A stretch of DNA of 64,000 bases. Source: Hofstenia miamia (taxonomy: Eukaryota > Xenacoelomorpha > Acoela). Shown here piece by piece: positions 22,572 to 34,228 of the stretch (the first letter of the stretch is position 1; each line of letters begins with the position of its first letter). The notes beneath the pieces are model-generated. The model was given only the letters and a program-made list of their open reading frames with translations, made no database searches and had not been told where the DNA came from. Position numbers and translations under genes: made by a program. Where the stretch lies: contig SCFE01000004.1 in NCBI GenBank assembly GCA_004352715.1, positions 1,087,706 to 1,151,705 of the forward strand. Direction: 5' to 3'.

Positions 22572-23306
22572 GTGAAAATGCACAAAATAGTTACAACAAC
22601 AGACAAACCTATAAAGCTGCTAGTCAGAAGAGTACCAGAACAAATGAAAGACAAATACAACCACATATTAGTTGAATTAAATGACAATAAAATCATCTGC
22701 CCAAGTGAAAGCCAATATGCAGCACCAACAGTATTTGTAAAGCAAGGAGATAAATATTCCTTATGCATAGACTTCCATAAATTGAATGAGGTAATGAAGA
22801 AGGACTCATACCCTCTTCCATGAATAGAGGACATGCTATATGAGGCAATTAAGCACAAGTACTTTACAACAATAAATTTATGTAAGGCATACTAGCAAGT
22901 GAAAACAGAAGAAGATGATATCAAAGAAACAGTTTTTATAACACCATACAGATTGTATGAATGGATATACATGGCATTTGGACTATGCAACATACTGGCA
23001 ACCTTTCAAAGATATATCACAAAAGTGCTGAAGAACAAGACACACAGAATGGAAGATGGAGTTGATGCATACATAGATTATATAATAGTGACAATTGACA
23101 TGATACAAGAGCATTAAAAAAATTTAGAAAGGACTTTGACAATATTGGAAAAAGCAGGACTCCACATCAATGAAAACATACTAAAGGAGAAAATAGTATT
23201 TTTGGGAAGAACAATTGAAAAAGGCAGAATATGTATCAAAGACAATGAGAGGGAAATAATCTGAAAAATAGAAAAGCTCAAAAATAAGAAAGACATACAA
23301 AGGATA
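22572..23306 (+). pseudogene. Element C reverse transcriptase
   Basis: RRVPEQMKD, QYAAPTVFVKQGDKY, LCIDFHKLN, INLCKAY, FGLCN and AYIDY (23067-23081). Stops: TGA within 22821-22825, TAG near 22892 (where A has Trp), TAA near 23115 and TGA near 23262. The YxDD second Asp is Tyr here, most simply derived from Asn. Confidence 0.8.
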
Positions 23307-25002
23307 ATGGGATTCTTCAACTACTACAGTACTTTTATATCAATTATTGCTGGAAAGACAGCAAAAATGACTAAACTGGTGAGGAAATCAGTGCCATTTA
23401 TATGGACATGGCAAGAACAGGAGGAGTTAGACAACATCAAAGAAGAATTAGCCAAATTACCATCACTGAACAAGCCAGACCACAATGAGCAATTCATCTT
23501 AGACTGTGACACAAGTTATGTAGCAATTGCAGCAACACTAGGACAAGTGAAAAATGGAAAGGAAGTTCCTATACAGTTCTTCAGTTGGAAATTAAAGCCA
23601 AGTGAGGAAAACTATGAATCAACCAAGGTGGAAATGTTGCACTGATTGAAAGTATCAAAAAATCAGGCATATCCTGATTGGCAGAGAATTTAGGGTATGC
23701 ACCAACAACAGTGGACTAGCCTGGTTGAAGAAGTTTTCAGGGGATAAGTCTGGGATAATATCACTATTGATTGAGTATTTATATGAGTTCACATTTTCTA
23801 TTGAACACCAGAAATGTACCTTACGTAATAATGCAGAATTTTAGATGTCATTACCCAAATACCAAAGAGATGCAGCAAAACTAGTTGGGGAGAAAAAGAA
23901 GTTCAGTTCCTACCACACACCAAATATGAGGGATTGCCTGAGAAAAACATGGACAATATTGATAAAAGATGAAATATCTGAACAAGAGATAGTAGAAAAG
24001 CAGAGAGAGAATGTGATCCTTAGCAAGATCATCAATAAGATAAAAGAACCCTGTACAACACAGTTGAAACTAATAGAAAGCTATTATGAGCATTATAAAT
24101 GGAGGATTAACAATAACAGATTACTATACATAGAGGCCCACAACAATAGGATTGCAATACCCAATTGTTTCAAGATAGAGTTGATAAGGAAAATATATGA
24201 AAAGGGCCATCTGGGAATAATACAAACAAAGAAAACCTTTAACACAAGATTCATAACAATGGCAGTGAGGAAAGTTACAGAGGATATAATTAACAAATGC
24301 ACCACATGCTTATTAAACAATAAACAGCACTTCTCAATGCAGAGGACACCAATGGATAAAATCATTGCAACACAACCAAATGAAATAATCCACATAGACC
24401 TGGAAATGCTGTTGAAAGACAAAGAGAGTTATCAACATCTATTGGTAATGGTGGACAATTTTACCAAATATGCAAGAATGATCTCAATGAAAAATACAAC
24501 ATCAGAAAAAACAGCAGAGGTAGTACTAAAAGAATGGATTCTACAATTTGGCCTAATAGAAATGATAATACCTGACAAAGGGCCCCAGTTCAAAAGTGGG
24601 CTATTCCAAGAAATGGCAAAGCTTCTAGAAATAGTAAGCAAAAGAACTACAGCCTATTACTTCAAGGCCAATGAAGCTGTAGAGAGGCTCAACTGAGGCA
24701 ACATCAAGGATAGGCGGAAATAAATGGAAAGAGGTGATCAAGATGGTAGAGTATTTCTGTGATACTTCAGTACACTCAACAATGGGAATGACCCTGTTCA
24801 AACTGATGTTTGAAAGAGAGGCAGCTATGCTCTTATCAATTCAATACTCAAACTATAGCAAAAGCCTGAATAATGAGTATGTAAATCAATTAAGAAAACA
24901 GATCAAAAGGATTCATGAAATGATGTGCCACAACATAAAGAAATCAGCCAGGAGACAAAACACAATTATAATAGAAAAATTTATGGGTATGCACATAAGG
25001 TA
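23307..25002 (+). pseudogene. Element C RNase H and integrase
   Basis: RNase H: LDCDTSYVAIAA, ENYESTKVEML, then a frameshift near 23642. Integrase: zinc site (YEKGHLGIIQ near 24190, KCTTCL near 24297), HIDLEMLLKD and IPDKGPQF catalytic Asp motifs, and ANEAVERLN (near 24670) with the catalytic Glu. A TGA at 24694 follows where an Arg is expected. The C-terminal part continues with breaks to about 25002. Confidence 0.85.
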
Positions 25003-25600
25003 GGAGACAAAGTATACACATTCACACCAATGAAACTCACAGACACAAACCAAGTTTGGAAATTAAAACAGTATCTTCTGGACCTCACAGGATAACACAG
25101 ACATTACCAAATAATGAGTAGATGCTGGACAATAACAGACTATTACATTTTCAAAAGCTCAAAAGAGCAATAGCAGACATCAAAGAAATGAAGATAGATG
25201 AGAATGTAGAATTCAAAATAAGCTGAATTAATGGCAATGAAATAATATATGATATGTGTGATGTAGATAGCTTACCTGAAGAAGAATTCAAGGAGGAATT
25301 CAAAGCAGACATCAGAAATGAAAGCATAGAAGAAAGGGTGCTACTGAGAAGGATAGTGAGAGATAAACCTATATATGACCCTGAAATATGGGATTTAAAT
25401 TTACTAAATGAATTTAGGAAATTAGAAGAAAACAATGCACCAGCTGATGAGGAAGAGAATGTGATGCAATCAGCAAACAGAGGAACTATCATCAACAAAC
25501 AGGAAAAGGAGAGTAAGAAGAAGTTCTCAAACCAGATTTTGGTTCAAGGGCAGAAGGACAAGAATGAAGAACCAATGAATAGATGATGCAGATTGAGAAG
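25003..25600 (+). pseudogene. Element C integrase C-terminal tail
   Basis: Broken frames matching the B fusion product (LKRAIADIKEM, then YDPEIWDLNLLNEFRKLEEN at about 25370, the latter also present in the palindrome spacer). The stretch 25254-25586 is open, acidic and Lys-rich. No known domain beyond the integrase tail. Confidence 0.55.
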
Positions 25601-27150
25601 GCGTCCCAGTAGTCCCAAAGGCTGATTCAATTGCAGGGAAACAAATTGACAAACAGCCTCTCCCACTAGAAATCTGCAAAGCTGATTCAAGGGCATGCAG
25701 AGAACTGGTGCACAGCAGGACAACTTTCCTTCCAGGAGTCCACATCACTGATTCAAGGGCAGTGAGACACTCAGAGTTCCAGATGAAGGTGTAAGTGGTG
25801 GAAGAACCTGTGTATATAGAAGCTATTCAAGGCTGATGGTATCACCACAGGAACCACAACTGCTCAAGCACCAATGGAATCAACTGTGAACCAATTCAAG
25901 GGTGAAGCAGTAGAGACAATCAGTACAGATTTACAGCCAATGGACTATGATTGATGAAGAGATGTTGCATCCCTACTTTATTGGAACAACAAAAATGAGA
26001 TATAATTCTTATGAAAAACTATCACCAGAAACAAAAGCTCATATATGAAAAGTCTAGTGCTAGATGTGAACAACAGGCAAAAAATAAATGTAATAATCAG
26101 CTACCCAGCAGACATGAACAAAACATTTGAGAGGCCCTATATATGAAGTATTGTGCACATAATATTTGATGAAGAGTTTACTGTGGAGATGATGCAAAGC
26201 ATATTGGCCTATAATGACCAGATAGCAGGTATCCCAGAGATAAACATGGATAAGAAAAATCTAACAATTATATTTATTCTGAAAGAGAAAGAATACAACA
26301 AAAATCTCAAGAAACAGGTAGACCAAGCATTAAGGATGGCAAAGTACAAAAAGTTAGAGTGGTAATTATAATGAGATCAACCATAGAAGACATCCCCAGA
26401 CACCTACTTGATGCTTGCATGCTGACAGAGAACATATTCCCATGGGAAAAAACACCAACAGACACAAGAACTTCAGAGTTAATCAGATTCAACTTACAAA
26501 TAACTACTGGGCTCAGATTTATACAATAAGAGTAGACCCATGTATTGTGATTGATCTATAAAAGCAAACAAAAACAATGGAACTAATGATGGACAGTGAA
26601 GGCATTGAAAAAGCAAATACAATTTTCATTAAGTGCAGCTTGATGCAGAGACAAGAACATCTACAACAAATTCAAAAGTTCTGGGAAAACATAAAACTAC
26701 AAAAGAAAATGGAAGAAAAGTGGGCAGTAATATAAATAGAACTGCCATCAAGAAAATTCCAAAAAACAGTAGAGGTAGCACTTGCTGAAATAAATAGAGC
26801 ATACAAATTGAACACAAGAAAAGATTTTTAGCATTTAATATTCAAAGAAAAGAATGCACTGGAAATCAGGTATAGGACAACAGCATGGTTGCTAGTGATA
26901 TTCACAATAGAAGATAATAAAGGGAAATTACCAATCTTGTGGCACATGAAAAATAAACTAACTAAAGGAAAAAATTTCAAGATAGCTTTATCTCTAATCA
27001 ATACACAAATGAAAAACTGGCTCCTCAAAGGACACATTGAAAAAATGGAATAACCTGATAAAACAGAGAAACTGATTGAAATATTAGAAAAAATCATCAC
27101 TCAGATAATAATGAACAAAAGCCTGATGGGGAAACATATCAATTGTAGAC
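25601..27150 (+). pseudogene. Extra coding region between integrase and third ORF, element C
   Basis: About 1.5 kb that is hidden by a gap in A. The first part carries a repeat (GCTGATTCA, GCTGATTCA, ACTGATTCA at 25621, 25681, 25747; spacing 60 and 66 nt) read as KADSIAG, KADSRAC, ITDSRAV. From about 26510 to 27150 one frame is open apart from a few stops (pieces such as TIRVDPCIVIDL, KFWENIKLQKKMEEKW, LINTQMKNWLLKGHIEKM), so it looks like decayed protein-coding sequence. I recognise no family. Confidence 0.45.
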
Positions 27151-28902
27151 ATGGAGAACAAGATGGGGATATGCCTGAGTGAGATAACAATATTTGAAGA
27201 GCCAATGAGAAAATATATGTGGGGAGCAATGGCAGAAACATGATTAAGGCAACTTGAAATTCAACCATGGATAACAACTAGAAAAATAATTAAGAGAAAA
27301 TTAGCAAGCACAGAAGATATCAGGAATGCATTGGTACAGAAAAATGTACAACAAGCCCTAGAAGAAACCATGGAAAGATATGAGAGAGATGTGTCCACAA
27401 TGCACATTCACTAAAATTATAAAAAGTGTGGAAATGATGAGAAAAGGTAGGATAAGGAAACCTGTAAGAGTCTGTGAAATGGTGACAAAATCACAAAGAG
27501 AGATAATGGAAGAAGAAGAATTGTTAACATCCTCACAACTACTATTATCCCTGAACATGCAACAGACAATCAACAATAAACATCAAAAGTGGGGAGAAGT
27601 AAGCCCAGCAAAAACAATTGAATAGATTGACACAGATGATGAATGTTTTCTAGTCAAAATAAAAGTAACAAAAAGACTAATGAAATCAAAGAAAGGAACT
27701 ATCAGAAAATCAAGGAGCAAAAACAATAGCAACAATGAAGATAATGTTCACAGAATCTTTCACAAGAACAGAACTAGAGGAGCTACTAAAATCATATAAA
27801 CAACAAGCTATAGACGTTGAATGCATCACATCAAGAATAGATATAGAAGAAGAAATATGATTGAAGCTTAGCAGACAAGGGTTAATGCAAGCATTTTGGA
27901 ACACAATTGCAGATGGAAAAATGAATTATCCTGCAATGATTGGGCTGATGACAACAGGGTCATATGATGAAATAGAAACACAAATAGAAACAGAAATCTT
28001 AATATGCACACCACCAGAAACAATATTGATACCAATGATGCTCCCAAGATGGAGACTGCTGAAAGAAGTAAAACTCACCAAAGCTTTCTTACATGAATAC
28101 AAATCATATGTCAATATGAAGGAGAAGACAAGAACAATCATAGAAAGAGAAAACTATAAGAAGTTGAAGGAGATTATGTTAAAAAACAACAACCATGAGA
28201 GAGTGTACATCAAAGGGATGATAATCCCTTATCAGCTATACACTCAAGGGAAACCAGTACAAATACAACTAAAAGATCTACAAAATGAAATCAAGAGCCA
28301 CATACCAAAGGCAATAATGCTGTTCTCAGGAGTAAATGACATAGTGTGGATGAACATCTGGGAGAAGAAATATTGCTAATATGACGTCAACAAGAGAGTA
28401 GAGATAATAACAATGATGAGAATAAATAAAAATGACCTGAGAGAAAACAGTGAACAAGAAGTAATAGACAACATCAGTTTCTTTTACAAAGATGTGGTAA
28501 ATACAAGAAGCTTAAGAAAAGTCTTCACATTCTTCTACCCAGACACAGCAATAAGAGAATATCTAGCCCATACAAGTCAAGCTGATGCACAAATGACATT
28601 AATGATCAGGCTGAAAGGAATACAGTTGTACTAAAAATAGTATGAGATATTTTCAAGAAAGGTCAATGAACTGTGACAAATAACACCAATACCAGAAAAC
28701 ATTAGAGAAGCAAAGTTCCTGATATATGTGAACACAGTAACAACAGTGAGAGAGCCAGTGCTAAAGATTACAAAACAACCAGAATTTGAAAAGACAAAAT
28801 GGGAAGATCAACAAGCAGAATCAATAATATGAAAAGCAGATACTCTAGCACATGGAGAACAAGCTGTGCTAAAAATAACACAAGCTGAGGTGGGTGTGTA
28901 GC
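27151..28902 (+). pseudogene. Element C copy of the third ORF (putative exonuclease)
   Basis: ATG at 27151 opens a frame matching the A protein (GICLSEITIFEEPMRKYMWG vs GICPLDINIFSETMKKYMWG). Several frameshifts and stops break it. The exonuclease motifs survive: IDVEC (Asp codon 27813, Glu 27819), SGVNDIVW (Asp 28338) and AHTSQADAQMTL (His 28569, Asp 28584). The last codon TAG overlaps the LTR start. An EEELL(A/T)(T/S)S block near 27510 is also conserved with A. Confidence 0.65.
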
Positions 28903-29775
28903 ATCATCCAAATAAACCTAAGCTGCCAAAGTCAATTAGAAGAAATTAGAAGAACTAAGATCAAATATGAACATGATTAAAAATAGATTGTAAAAAGTTA
29001 TAATCAGCTTAGATTAATTTGTACAATGCAACCAAGTAATATCAGTGTAATTGATTATGGAATAGTATTTGTAGATACTAATAATTTTGACTAAACAAAA
29101 GGGGTGAAATCAATTCCATTATTTTTAGCCACCATCTTGGCAGACAAGAGATTCAAAATTTGAAATCAACAGGTAGTTTTCCAAGCTACTATAAATAGAT
29201 TCAGATTCATGTAAACCATTGATAAAGAAATTTCTTTGGAATTCTTATATTGTTTCTTCACTACAGTTTGATTATTTAATACAATGTTAAGCTAAATGAG
29301 TTGTGTTTAGTAGTGGTCTGGATACATCATGGGAATGATGTGGTCTTTTTGCCAGACCACAAAAGTGCACTTAGGTTAGTAATAGGGGTTTTTATTCTCA
29401 TTTAGTTGACTACTGATCATTTACTTATATGTATTAAACTTAACAAGCTTGAAACATGGCTGGTAAGCCAAAATCTAGAGATTTATATTTATATTATTTT
29501 AGACCCAAATTAATGACAATAATGTGACTGATAATGTGACTGAACATGTAATGATTATTAAATGTAGGTTAGGAAGCTGCTGTATATTAAACTAGTTATT
29601 AAAGCCAATATATTTCAGTAATGGCTACATGTAATATTAACTACGCAGCTAGTTACAAGTCAGGTTGCATGAATATAAAAACACTTTTACAAATAGAGAT
29701 TAAGTTGAGTTGTGTCTTGAATGAGTATGCACTGAGCTAGGATAAAGTACACATATGTTATATCAATGAGCTGAG
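28897..29775 (+). repeat. 3' LTR of element C, right end uncertain
   Basis: Starts TGTAGCATCATCC directly after a purine-rich stretch (GCTGAGGTGGGTG, 28884-28896). A TATA-like CTATAAATAG lies near 29193. The block 29381-29397 matches 759-775 of the 5' LTR. I found no TCTACA end, so the right border is a guess set by the start of fragment D. Confidence 0.5.
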
Positions 29776-29805
29776 GAGTGGAACTCAACCAAGTGGATCA
29801 ACAGT

Positions 29806-30330
29806 GAGCTGTACACACAAGGAAAACCTATTCACATACAACTAGGAGATTTAGGGAACAAAATCATAAACCATACTCCAAAAGCAGTAAAGCTATTCTC
29901 TGGTGTTAACAATATAGTGTGGACAGATATCTGGGAGATGAAATATCACTACTACAACATTACAAAAAGAGTAGAAATTATAATGATGATGAGGATAAAT
30001 AAGAATGATCTGAATGAAATCATTGAACAAGAAGTAATGGACAACATTAGCTTCTTTTATAAGGATGTGGTGAATACACAGAGTTTGAGAAAAGTTTTTA
30101 CATTTTTCTATCAAGACAACAAAATATGAAAAGACTTAGCCCACACTAGCCAGGCAGATGCACAGATGACACTGATGATAGGAATTAAGGGAATACAACT
30201 CTCCCAAAAATACTATGACATATTCTCAAGAAAGATCAATGAGTTGTGAGAAATTACACCAATAGTAGAAAATATCAGAGAGGCAAAATTCTTCAAATAT
30301 TTGAATACAGTAACCACAGAGAAGCAATGC
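29806..30330 (+). pseudogene. Element D: 3' fragment of a third ORF (putative exonuclease)
   Basis: Reads ELYTQGKPIHIQLGDL, LFSGVNNIVWTDIWEMKY and AHTSQADAQMTLMI (His 30142, Asp 30157), aligned with C from about 28225 on. The motif II Asp is Asn (29911). TGA near 30127 and 30246 align with Arg in A or C. It lacks everything upstream of motif II. Confidence 0.65.
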
Positions 30331-31745
30331 TGCGTGGCTTTGTCATAAACAGTGATTAGCTATATTTTGTTAATTAAAGTTAATGGAATCAAGTGAAAGC
30401 TAAGAAGAATTAAGTTTGTACATCCCTACCTGCAAGTGCACAGCTAATGTTATAAAGTAACAAATCAGAAAGAGCAATGATGCCTGGTAGAGGATGTTAC
30501 AATATGATTGGTCAAAAGCAAAAGCCTTGCAAAGTTCATGCCACAAGTTATTTTATTATTGTTTGTCATGGAAACATGGGGCCACACATGTCTTAGTTCT
30601 AGTTAATGGCAACAGTCATAGATATTATGGATAGTTTTTTAAAAATATATAATTTGGATATTAGTTTTAGTAATGCACATTTTTTTATTAAGTTTATTTA
30701 TCTGCATGTTTTATAATTTTTGCTGTAGTGATTTCTTATTTAGAGAAATAATTTACCATCTAACCATTAAGCATAGAAGTAGTATGAACTTGTTAACTAT
30801 CAATACTTTCCAAATTGCAAAACAAGTGTGCTACCATGTTTCAATGACTACCAAAAATATAATAACTCATGGGATGAAATTCTTAAGGCTGTTGCTCTCA
30901 ACCAATAAAATTTCTCACAGCATTAAATAACTTGCAGCATGGCATAAAGTTACATAAATTTGTTAATCTATGTAGTTATTTTTGTTGTCAGTAACTGATC
31001 TTTGTGGTTTTGTTAAAGGGTGTCATCCTTTAGTAGTAGTAGTAGTTAGGTTAGGTGTATGACTAGGATTTTTTTGACTTTTAATAGACTTCACTTTAGC
31101 CATTATATTGCTTACATCTAAATTACACAAGCTGAGGAGACACTGAGTTTGGTTTTAAAAGGCTTAGGTAAAACATGTTTCTCAATATTGACCAGCAGTG
31201 AATAGGGCTTTCTATTTCTCTATTTTATGTAGATCTCTGATCAATCTCCCACTCTCTTACCAGGTTCTCTGAATCAGGTCAGCCAAGTGTGGCAAAACCC
31301 TTCCCTCTCTTGATCTCCTGACTGCCTTAAACTTACATTAGAAACAGGTGTAATTAACTTGGGATAGCTGATAGTCATTTACAAAACAGAGTTTCAACAA
31401 ATGCATGATTCAACACAAAACTCTCTTTTTAAGCAGAGCAGCAAGAAATATTCTCATTATCATGCCTATGCTACATTCACTCACTCACTCATTCAAAAAC
31501 AAACATATATTGATAAATAAAAAAATAAATCAGGCATGCATGAGTTGAGTGGAAAGAAAGACGAAGGGCATACACATAAAACATGTGCATACATATATTT
31601 GCAAGTATTTTCTATATATAAACTATAAGTTAGCAATTGATAGCGTTTCTGAATCTTTATTAATCTTTGTCAGTGACTGACTTAATTTAGATATTAAATT
31701 AACTCACTCAGGCATTCATTCATACAATCAATAAAATAAATTAAA
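30331..31745. other. No gene seen
   Basis: AT-rich, CpG-poor sequence. The 85-codon frame at 30673-30930 has no protein character that I can defend. It probably contains decayed LTR sequence. Confidence 0.4.
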
Positions 31746-31746
31746 A

Positions 31747-33250
31747 ATGATATTCATGAAATTTTGAAATGTTTTAAAATATATAATTTCTATATAATCG
31801 GTAGTGAAATTAGCAAAAAAATGGTTTCCAGTTTTTAAAATTTCCTAGATTTTAAAATATTACAGATTTTTTTTTATTTCATCTCATTTTTTAATTAATT
31901 TACTTAATTTATGACTTCCTACTTACACATACTACAAACACTGAAAATAAATTATGAGGTATGTTATTTATTATTTATTTCATTCTTTATTAACGAGCAA
32001 TCTTTTTGAAGAAAATTTCAAGTTTGATAGAGTTTCTTCAGATTTAAATAATTCCAAGTTTTTATATTGTAATATTGGATTTTTTTTACAAATATTGTTC
32101 GCGTTTTATTGATTTATTTTTATTTTCCGAGATCTTCGATTGCTAACACATTTGAGTTGTTGAAATTCTTGACGTAACTCCAACCATCTGCTGTTGAACA
32201 TCTTGACATCTCATAAATTATCGATGCTGTTATGCGACCAAACCTTAATTTCTTCATGTGTTGCATCTTGATTGGCTCGGTGTCTCTTGTTCCAAATCTT
32301 GTAGAATGGAAGGAAATGCTGATGCTAAAGAATCTTCAAAATGCTGCCAAAAATCATCTGCAGAACCTTTTAAGTGTTTTTTAAAAGATATTATTAGCGT
32401 ATCTATGTACGCACTTGATAAAATGGGAAATGACAGAAATTGTGTCATCAATAAATTTTGTAAATTTATAGAAGAGTTTGAGAAACTCAATGAATTTGAA
32501 AAAACAGATGCCTAAATATGTGTTAGTAGAATTCAAACAAAAAACAATTTACTTTTATGAAAGATGCCTTTGCAAGAGACAGGGTTCAACACTTCGGCAA
32601 TACAACCACATAAAAAATGCAACTACATGTTTACATCCCCCTGCTTGGGTAACACACCCCTTACATGTTGCAGACAATATCTCCAAATTTCTTTCATCCA
32701 CTTCAATAATGCATTTATAAGGGGAGGAGCCGATCTTGTGTTCCAGAGTAATTAAATATTGCACTGTACAGCAATCTTGAATTTGCTGCAACTCTACGTA
32801 ATTTGGCCGCATTGAATTGCTTAATTTAGTGTTTGAAACCTCTGGTTGGCTATAAATCGCAGATTTGGAAAAGAATGATGGGAGCATTAAGTCCATTATC
32901 ATCGGCAAATTTATTAATGTTGCTTTTATCATAACTATACTAAAAGTATTCCAAAACTCCATTAAAGCTTATTTAAGATTAGTATTCTTATAAATTAAAT
33001 AAATCTTTTAAATCTATAAATAAATATTAATGCTTAATGTAAGTGTTTTCCAAGAAATTCTTGCACATTCGGAACTTAAGAGGTCAGAAATGACGTCAAA
33101 CCAATCAATGTCGGTAATGGGATTAAAACAAAAGTAGTAATATTAAAAAATATAGGAAATTTTAAGAATTGGCAACCATTTTTTTGAAAATTTCAAATAT
33201 GAATTATATAAAAATTACATATTTTGAAACATTTCAAAATTTCATGAAAA
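31747..33250. mobile_element. Inverted-repeat DNA element with SWIM/YqaJ coding fragment (ISL2EU-like)
   Basis: The sequence from about 31752 (TTCATGAAATTTTGAAATG) to 31860 matches the reverse complement of 33250-33140 at most positions, giving inverted repeats of about 110 bp. Between them lies a minus-strand SWIM plus YqaJ-type gene fragment. ISL2EU elements of the PIF/Harbinger clade are known to encode a YqaJ nuclease besides a transposase. No transposase is seen here, so this would be a deleted copy. Exact ends and target duplication are not resolved. Confidence 0.55.
32100..32962 (-). pseudogene. SWIM zinc finger plus start of YqaJ-type nuclease
   Basis: The minus-strand frame from 32962 to 32555 (135 codons) ends with a SWIM-like zinc motif, ATCKGCVTQAGGCKHVVAFF. 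The next frame (32490-32254) ends with LEQETPSQSRCNT and, after a frame change near 32257, LRFGRITASIIYEMSRCST. This matches the usual layout of invertebrate SWIM-YqaJ proteins, where a Q(S)...W..R..R.TAS segment opens the YqaJ (viral recombinase) nuclease. The catalytic part of YqaJ is missing. A spliced gene is possible, but the in-frame stops favour a relic. Confidence 0.5.
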
Positions 33251-33389
33251 TCCCCCATTCATATATCATTATTGCTTAAATCAAATAGTGTCCATTTTAT
33301 GATATTCCTGTATTCAAGTGGGAGAATACCATGCTCGTCAAATAGCTGAGAAGATCACTCTAGATTAAATTGAAAATGTTTGATGTTTG

Positions 33390-33575
33390 GAGGTGGTGAC
33401 TGCAGCTCAATATACACTATTAGCTCGATATTCAAATATAAGGCAATTTAGAAAATTTAAATTGGATTTTTAAAAAATTATTAATTAATACGGTAATTAC
33501 TTGCCAATTAAAAAGTTCAAATATTTTTTTTCAAATTTTGCTTGTATTTGAATATCGAGCTGTAGTCACAACCAA
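33390..33575. mobile_element. Short hAT-type MITE, 186 bp
   Basis: Flanked by perfect 8-bp direct repeats GATGTTTG (33382-33389 and 33576-33583). The ends are inverted over about 24 bp: GTGACTGCAGCTCAATAT near the left and ATATCGAGCTGTAGTCAC near the right. No ORF. Confidence 0.8.
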
Positions 33576-34030
33576 GATGTTTGATTGTCTTTTATGATCA
33601 GTTGCTTGTGGTAATTTGTTAAGTAATAAGTAACAAATAAATTTAGGAGTTGCCTAATTTTTTCAGGCTATGTATTGCCAATATTCATTTGTATGTTCTA
33701 CTTTTCATGAAATTTTATAATGTAGATGATAGCTGCAACTTGCTATGATTACTTAGTTGCCATTTTGAAAGACATTGTATATATTTTGAATTTGAATTCT
33801 GTTTTGCGAAATAAATTAGTTGGGTTTTTGTAAGCCTTCCAGGCGGAAAATTTATATCTGCAGGTGAAATCAGGCTGTCTGTGCTGCCTAGAAATCTGGA
33901 ACTGCCTTGAACCGCCTGGAAAGTCTGTTTGTATTAGTCACATTTGTTCTCTTGTGGAAATGTATTCCTTCTTTTGGTTGCATCCACTTAACTTGACTTC
34001 ATAAATATGTAAAGTTAGTTTCATACATAT

Positions 34031-34228
34031 TTGAAGGCGGCTGCATCAAATATTTACAATATTGGGATTGAAATTTCAATTCGTAGCAATCTCCCCTTAG
34101 CTCATTTTTTTAAAACACTAATAAAATTGGCGGATATGAGTTGGAATTCCCTTCCTGTCTATCTTCGATCGGCATCTTCACATCAATGCTTTAAGAAGAA
34201 ATTAAAAACATTCCTCTTCGAGACCTGA
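34031..34228 (+). pseudogene. Non-LTR retrotransposon C-terminal remnant
   Basis: The frame ends MSWNSLPVYLRSASSHQCFKKKLKTFLFET. The pattern WNSLP..LR.A.S...FK..LK..LF is the typical C-terminus of LINE-type reverse transcriptase proteins (CR1/Jockey/RTE-like). The upstream RT is absent, as in 5'-truncated copies. Confidence 0.55.

Noticed and set aside
33836-33930. Inverted pair CCAGGCGG / CCGCCTGG as a transposon
   Set aside because: The arms are only about 11 bp and there is no target duplication; probably chance or part of the LINE remnant.
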